Shown piece after piece: positions 6,805-9,526 of a DNA stretch of 9,526 nucleotides (within the stretch, counting starts at the first letter, position 1; each line of letters opens with the position of its first letter). The notes beneath the pieces are model-generated. The model searched no databases. It saw only the letters and a list, made by a program, of their open reading frames with translations, and had not been told where the DNA came from. This DNA comes from Thermoplasmata archaeon M9B1D (lineage in GTDB: Archaea; Thermoplasmatota; E2; DHVEG-1). Location of the stretch: positions 1 through 9,526 of the forward strand of contig MUGC01000032.1 of NCBI GenBank assembly GCA_002900535.1, in the 5' to 3' direction. The position numbers and the translations under genes are program-made.

Positions 6805-6829
6805 AACAATTCTACAATTACTAACAAAC

Positions 6830-8539
6830 ATGTTTAAAATAACAATAATCGATGGATACATAGACGAACCAACATGCTTAGGAGTACCACCATATATCAG
6901 CCCATATCCTAGATATATCACAGGAGCAATTCTAAAACAAGACAAAAAAAACCAAATTTCCTACTATACAATCGACCAGATAAGACAAAAAGACGATTTT
7001 AGCTTTTTATTAAAAAACAATTTAATAATAGTTATTGCTGGAACATCTGTACCTGGAAAATATTTAGCAGGATATCCTATTAGTCCAAATGAAATAAAAA
7101 AATTTTTAGAAAAAATAACTGTTAAAAAAATACTAGTTGGACCTGCAGCGAAACATGGATTCGGGATACAAGGTGGAAGAAAAACTTACGACTCAGTTTT
7201 ACTAAAAAACATATTTGATCTAATAATTTCAGGCGACCCAGAGATTGTAATAAAAAAATATCTTGAAAACAACCTGAAAACAAAAGATATAAACATATCT
7301 GAAAAAAGAAAAAACGCACACTCAATAAAAGACTATGCAAACCTTGGAAGCAAAATTGTAAAACAACACCCATACTTTCCAGACTATATAATCGCTGAGA
7401 TAGAAACATATAGAGGCTGCCCTAGAACCATTACAGGTGGTTGTAGCTTTTGCAGTGAACCTGCCAAAGGCTTACCCGATTTTAGACCAATAAATGATAT
7501 AGTAGAAGAAATACAAAACCTTTACAAACAAGGTATAAAAGCTTTCAGATTAGGAAATCAACCATGTATCTTTTCATATCAAAGCATTGACTCAGGAAAA
7601 ATAGAATTTCCAAGGCCAAATCCTCCTGCATTAACAGAACTATTTTCAAAAATAAGAATTGTTGCACCAGGCCTAAAAACATTACATATAGATAATGCAA
7701 ACCCAGGTGTGATCGCTCGCTATCCAAAAGAAGCAGAAACAATTGCAAAAACAATAGTAAAATATCATACACCTGGTGATGTTGCAGCAATGGGTGTAGA
7801 AAGTGTAGACCCAGTTGTAATAAAAAACAACAATCTAAAAGCAACACCTGATGAATCACTACAAGCAATAAAATTAATAAACAAAATAGGCTCAAAACGT
7901 GGGAACAATGGAATGCCGGAGCTACTACCAGGTCTAAACTTTGTTTTTGGTCTTGCAGGTGAAACAAAAAATACATTTACATTAAACTACGAGTTTTTAA
8001 AATATATACTAGATGGAAATCTGCTTTTACGTCGTATAAATCTTAGGCAGGTAATTCCAATACCTGGTACAAGAATCTATGATGATATCGGTGATAAGTT
8101 TGTTAAGAAAAATAAATACTTGTTTAAACATTTTAAAAACAAAATTAGAACAAAAATTGAAAAGCCCATGCTAGAGAAAATAATCCCAAAGGGAACTATT
8201 ATAAGAGATGTTTATACTGAAAAAACACAAGGGAAGCTAATGTTTTGTCGACAGATTGGAAGCTATCCTCTTCTTATTGGTGTTCCAGGCATTAACGAAA
8301 AAAATAAATTTATTGATGTTAAAATTGTTGACTATGGTTTTCGATCAATAACAGGTATCCCTTATCCTTTGGATGTAAATACTGCATCTCGTGAAACCCT
8401 TGAATCAATTCCTGGAATTGGAAAAAAAAGAACAAATAGAATTCTAGCAAATAGACCGTTTAAATCAAAAGAAGAACTAAAGAAATCCTTAGATGATTTA
8501 GAAATTTTTGATAGGATCTTAGGCTTCGTTAAATTTTAA
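6830..8539 (+). CDS. Radical SAM protein with C-terminal helix-hairpin-helix (COG1031 type)
   Basis: This 569-residue protein matches the uncharacterised radical SAM group with a C-terminal helix-hairpin-helix. The N-terminus (IIDGYIDEPTCLGVPPYISP, 6-25) starts a Rossmann-like region with ILVGPAAKHG and LIISGDPE. The cluster motif is YRGCPRTITGGCSFCSEP (Cys 197, 205, 208), that is CX7CX2C rather than CX3CX2C; I recall this longer gap as normal for the group. MGVESVD (321-327) and LPGLNFVFGLAGET are core barrel motifs. About 450-510 resembles a TRAM-like barrel, the RNA-binding module of methylthiotransferases, and 515-545 (VNTASRETLESIPGIGKKR) is a clear HhH. These parts hint at a nucleic-acid substrate, perhaps RNA modification, but the reaction is unknown. 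ATG 6830 follows a TATA box by 29 nt. RNase III lies 73 nt downstream. Confidence 0.88.
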   Translation: MFKITIIDGYIDEPTCLGVPPYISPYPRYITGAILKQDKKNQISYYTIDQIRQKDDFSFLLKNNLIIVIAGTSVPGKYLAGYPISPNEIKKFLEKITVKKILVGPAAKHGFGIQGGRKTYDSVLLKNIFDLIISGDPEIVIKKYLENNLKTKDINISEKRKNAHSIKDYANLGSKIVKQHPYFPDYIIAEIETYRGCPRTITGGCSFCSEPAKGLPDFRPINDIVEEIQNLYKQGIKAFRLGNQPCIFSYQSIDSGKIEFPRPNPPALTELFSKIRIVAPGLKTLHIDNANPGVIARYPKEAETIAKTIVKYHTPGDVAAMGVESVDPVVIKNNNLKATPDESLQAIKLINKIGSKRGNNGMPELLPGLNFVFGLAGETKNTFTLNYEFLKYILDGNLLLRRINLRQVIPIPGTRIYDDIGDKFVKKNKYLFKHFKNKIRTKIEKPMLEKIIPKGTIIRDVYTEKTQGKLMFCRQIGSYPLLIGVPGINEKNKFIDVKIVDYGFRSITGIPYPLDVNTASRETLESIPGIGKKRTNRILANRPFKSKEELKKSLDDLEIFDRILGFVKF

Positions 8540-8578
8540 AAAAATGTTGTTATTTAATATTTCTATGTTTTTTGTAGT

Positions 8579-8588
8579 AAATATAAAA
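8579..8588 (+). promoter_or_regulatory. TATA box for RNase III
   Basis: AAATATAAAA is centred 29 nt before the ATG at 8613. This supports that start over the upstream in-frame ATG at 8544, which would add a hydrophobic stretch not seen in RNase III, and suggests a leaderless message separate from the preceding gene. Confidence 0.5.
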
Positions 8589-8612
8589 GGAAAAACAGTA
8601 TACCTTATTCTG

Positions 8613-9074
8613 ATGGAAAAAAACAAATTTAAAGATCTCGAAAAAAAAATTAATTACAAATTCAAAAATAAAGAGCTTTTAACTACTGCTTTTACTCATA
8701 AAACCTATGCTTTTGAAGCCAAAACTCCTATTGAGTTTAATGAACGACTCGAGTTTCTTGGCGATAGCATTTTAGGTTTTCTTGTGGCAAAAGAACTTTA
8801 CGAAAGTAATAAATATTTTTCTGAAGGTGAACTTACTCGTCGTCGATCTCAGCTTGTGAATAATTCTTTTTTAGCTAAAAAAGCAAAAAAGATGGGGCTA
8901 GGAAAATTTTTATATCTTGGACGTGGAGAAAACATGCAAAATGGCGCAAGAAATCCAACAAATCTTGCAAATGCACTAGAAGCATTGGTTGGTGCAGTTT
9001 ATTTAGATTCTAATATTAATAAGGTTTGGAAGTTTATAAAATACAATGTTTTTGAGGAAGATACACATTTTTAA
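8613..9074 (+). CDS. rnc: Ribonuclease III, catalytic domain only
   Basis: The 153-residue protein is a double-strand-specific endoribonuclease domain. The signature NERLEFLGDS (43-52) is intact, giving E44, E47 and D51 (E38, E41, D45 of E. coli); SEGELTRRRSQLVN (70-83) supplies the Glu equivalent to E65; and LANALEALVGAVYLD (118-132) keeps E123 (E117). The residue matching catalytic D114 is Asn 120. Some bacterial enzymes also carry Asn there, as far as I recall, so loss of activity does not follow. The protein ends right after the catalytic domain. The usual C-terminal dsRNA-binding domain is absent and the following 94 bases are promoter and terminator, leaving no room for a frameshifted remnant. 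RNase III is uncommon in archaea. The start at 8613 is chosen from domain alignment and TATA spacing. Likely roles are rRNA or structured-RNA processing, perhaps with a partner for RNA binding. Confidence 0.9.
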   Translation: MEKNKFKDLEKKINYKFKNKELLTTAFTHKTYAFEAKTPIEFNERLEFLGDSILGFLVAKELYESNKYFSEGELTRRRSQLVNNSFLAKKAKKMGLGKFLYLGRGENMQNGARNPTNLANALEALVGAVYLDSNINKVWKFIKYNVFEEDTHF

Positions 9075-9095
9075 TAAAAAAAATTAATTATAAAA

Positions 9096-9103
9096 TTTTT
9101 TTT
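9096..9103 (+). terminator. T8 run after RNase III
   Basis: Eight Ts preceded by AAAA begin 21 nt past the RNase III stop codon, in a region without coding potential. This fits archaeal T-run termination. Confidence 0.45.
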
Positions 9104-9110
9104 GCAAACG

Positions 9111-9119
9111 TTTAAATAA
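9111..9119 (+). promoter_or_regulatory. TATA box for the secreted protein gene
   Basis: TTTAAATAA preceded by GCAAACG (purine/A-rich, BRE-like) is centred about 54 nt before the TTG start. Transcription would begin near 9141, leaving a leader of about 28 nt that contains the Shine-Dalgarno site. A TATATATA at 9127-9134 is a second candidate. Confidence 0.45.
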
Positions 9120-9154
9120 CTTAATCTATATATATGAATTAACGCATGTTAAGT

Positions 9155-9161
9155 AGGGGGT
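9155..9161 (+). promoter_or_regulatory. Shine-Dalgarno site deciding a TTG start
   Basis: AGGGGGT lies 7 nt before TTG 9169. It is the strongest ribosome binding site in the window. It fixes the TTG as start, since the nearby ATG at 9145 opens only a five-codon frame. Confidence 0.6.
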
Positions 9162-9168
9162 AAATAAG

Positions 9169-9526
9169 TTGAGAAAAATTTTACCGATATCAATAGTTGT
9201 AATTTTAGTCCTGACAGGGCTTGGAGCAGTTGCCACACCACAAGAGCAAAATTTTGAAATTAAAAAAATAAATGTTGCTTTTTCTAAATTTACTTATGAA
9301 GATGAATCCGATTATATAACGATTAATGTTGAAGGTGCAAATGATTTTTTGATTGAGGAAGGAAAGCCTTTACTTCCTATGTACGCACAACAAATTATAT
9401 TACCTTTTGGAACGAAAATTAAAAGTGTTAAGATTACACCTAAAAACTTAGTTGAAAAAAACTTACCTAAAGATATAACATCATCACCTATCGCCATGAT
9501 AGCTGGCTCGCAGGTACAAACCAATA
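9169..9526 (+). CDS. Secreted protein, C25 (gingipain-type) peptidase propeptide-like, partial
   Basis: The first 119 residues of a gene that runs off the window. A short basic N-terminus (MRKI) leads a hydrophobic core (LPISIVVILVLTGLG) and an AVA signal-peptidase site near residue 22, so the protein is exported. After it, GKPLLPMYAQQIILPFGTKI (65-84) followed by SVKI resembles the propeptide of gingipain-like C25 cysteine peptidases, where a glycine-proline-leucine-proline segment and ILP-G precede a beta strand. The catalytic domain would lie beyond the edge, so peptidase identity is a guess; a large surface protein with a similar N-terminal module is the alternative. Signal peptides of this style are common in sediment Thermoplasmatota. 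It begins with TTG behind a strong AGGGGGT site and has its own promoter. Confidence 0.7.
   Translation, partial: MRKILPISIVVILVLTGLGAVATPQEQNFEIKKINVAFSKFTYEDESDYITINVEGANDFLIEEGKPLLPMYAQQIILPFGTKIKSVKITPKNLVEKNLPKDITSSPIAMIAGSQVQTN

Larger units (their letters stand above)
6754..6813. repeat. 10-bp perfect inverted repeat in divergent promoter region
   Basis: AGAATTGTTT (6754-6763) and AAACAATTCT (6804-6813) are perfect reverse complements. One arm lies just downstream of the TATA box of each divergent gene, in the same orientation relative to transcription (AAACAATTCT in both). This is what an operator for shared regulation would look like. The 10-mer also occurs inside the FIST gene at 4579-4588, so chance cannot be excluded. 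Confidence 0.5.

Noticed and set aside
7122..7976. Two leucine- and phenylalanine-rich minus-strand frames opposite the COG1031-type gene
   Set aside because: Their hydrophobicity comes from reading the complement of A-rich coding sequence. The plus strand carries intact radical SAM motifs throughout.
8544..8612. Upstream ATG 8544 as the RNase III start
   Set aside because: It adds 23 residues before the conserved domain, lies only four bases after the previous stop without a ribosome site, and would span the well-placed TATA box at 8579-8588.
9075..9168. Frameshifted dsRNA-binding domain after RNase III
   Set aside because: The 94 bases are AT-rich with a T8 run, a TATA box and a Shine-Dalgarno site for the next gene. 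No dsRBD coding remnant is visible in any frame.
1..9526. CRISPR array, tRNA, rRNA, insertion sequence or attachment site
   Set aside because: All gaps between genes were read on both strands. They hold only short AT-rich repeats, promoters and T-runs, with no regularly spaced repeats, cloverleaf, transposase or terminal inverted repeats.

Overview
The window reads as a piece of an AT-rich archaeal chromosome. The archaeal signs are a geranylgeranyl-reductase-family flavoprotein of the kind that saturates archaeal lipids, a single-domain KaiC/RAD55-like ATPase, a Roadblock/LC7 protein, a radical SAM enzyme of the COG1031 type (mostly archaeal), and TATA boxes placed about 29-32 nt before several start codons. 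The secreted-protein signal peptide at the right edge resembles those of Thermoplasmatota from sediments; that lineage guess is an inference. No rRNA, tRNA, CRISPR array, transposase or integrase was seen.

Layout. (1) 85-1986 (+): a cobalamin-binding-type radical SAM protein that closely resembles the RiPP-maturation radical SAM C-methyltransferase family, with an odd cluster-binding motif. (2) 1987-2312: a spacer of 326 bases with terminator-like hairpins, direct and inverted repeats and a weak cysteine-containing ORF. (3) 2313-4165 (+): an unrecognised polytopic membrane protein and, 23 nt later, the geranylgeranyl-reductase-family protein. (4) 4152-5865 (-): a Roadblock/LC7 protein and a FIST-domain sensor in one operon, tail-to-tail with and overlapping the reductase gene. 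(5) 5940-6749 (-): a KaiC-like ATPase, upstream of the Roadblock-FIST pair but apparently with its own promoter and terminator. (6) 6830-8539 (+): divergent from the ATPase, the COG1031-type radical SAM protein with a TRAM-like segment and a C-terminal helix-hairpin-helix. (7) 8613-9074 (+): a minimal RNase III without a dsRNA-binding domain. (8) 9169-end (+): the N-terminus of a secreted protein resembling the propeptide of gingipain-type C25 peptidases.

How the parts may work together. The KaiC-like, Roadblock and FIST genes form a plausible sensory/regulatory cluster (ATPase switch, Roadblock adaptor, small-ligand sensor). The membrane protein and the reductase are probably co-transcribed and may both act on isoprenoid lipids. 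The second radical SAM gene and RNase III may both act on RNA, judged from the TRAM-like and HhH segments. The first gene is the strongest lead to a little-described system: a RiPP-type tailoring enzyme in an archaeon, with its substrate peptide not evident here.

Gene expression shows a pattern. Four genes with ATG starts have a TATA-like box centred 29-32 nt upstream, as expected for leaderless mRNAs. The two genes starting with TTG have boxes further away and a Shine-Dalgarno sequence between box and start. The divergent KaiC-like/radical SAM promoter region also carries a perfect 10-bp inverted repeat, one arm in each promoter.
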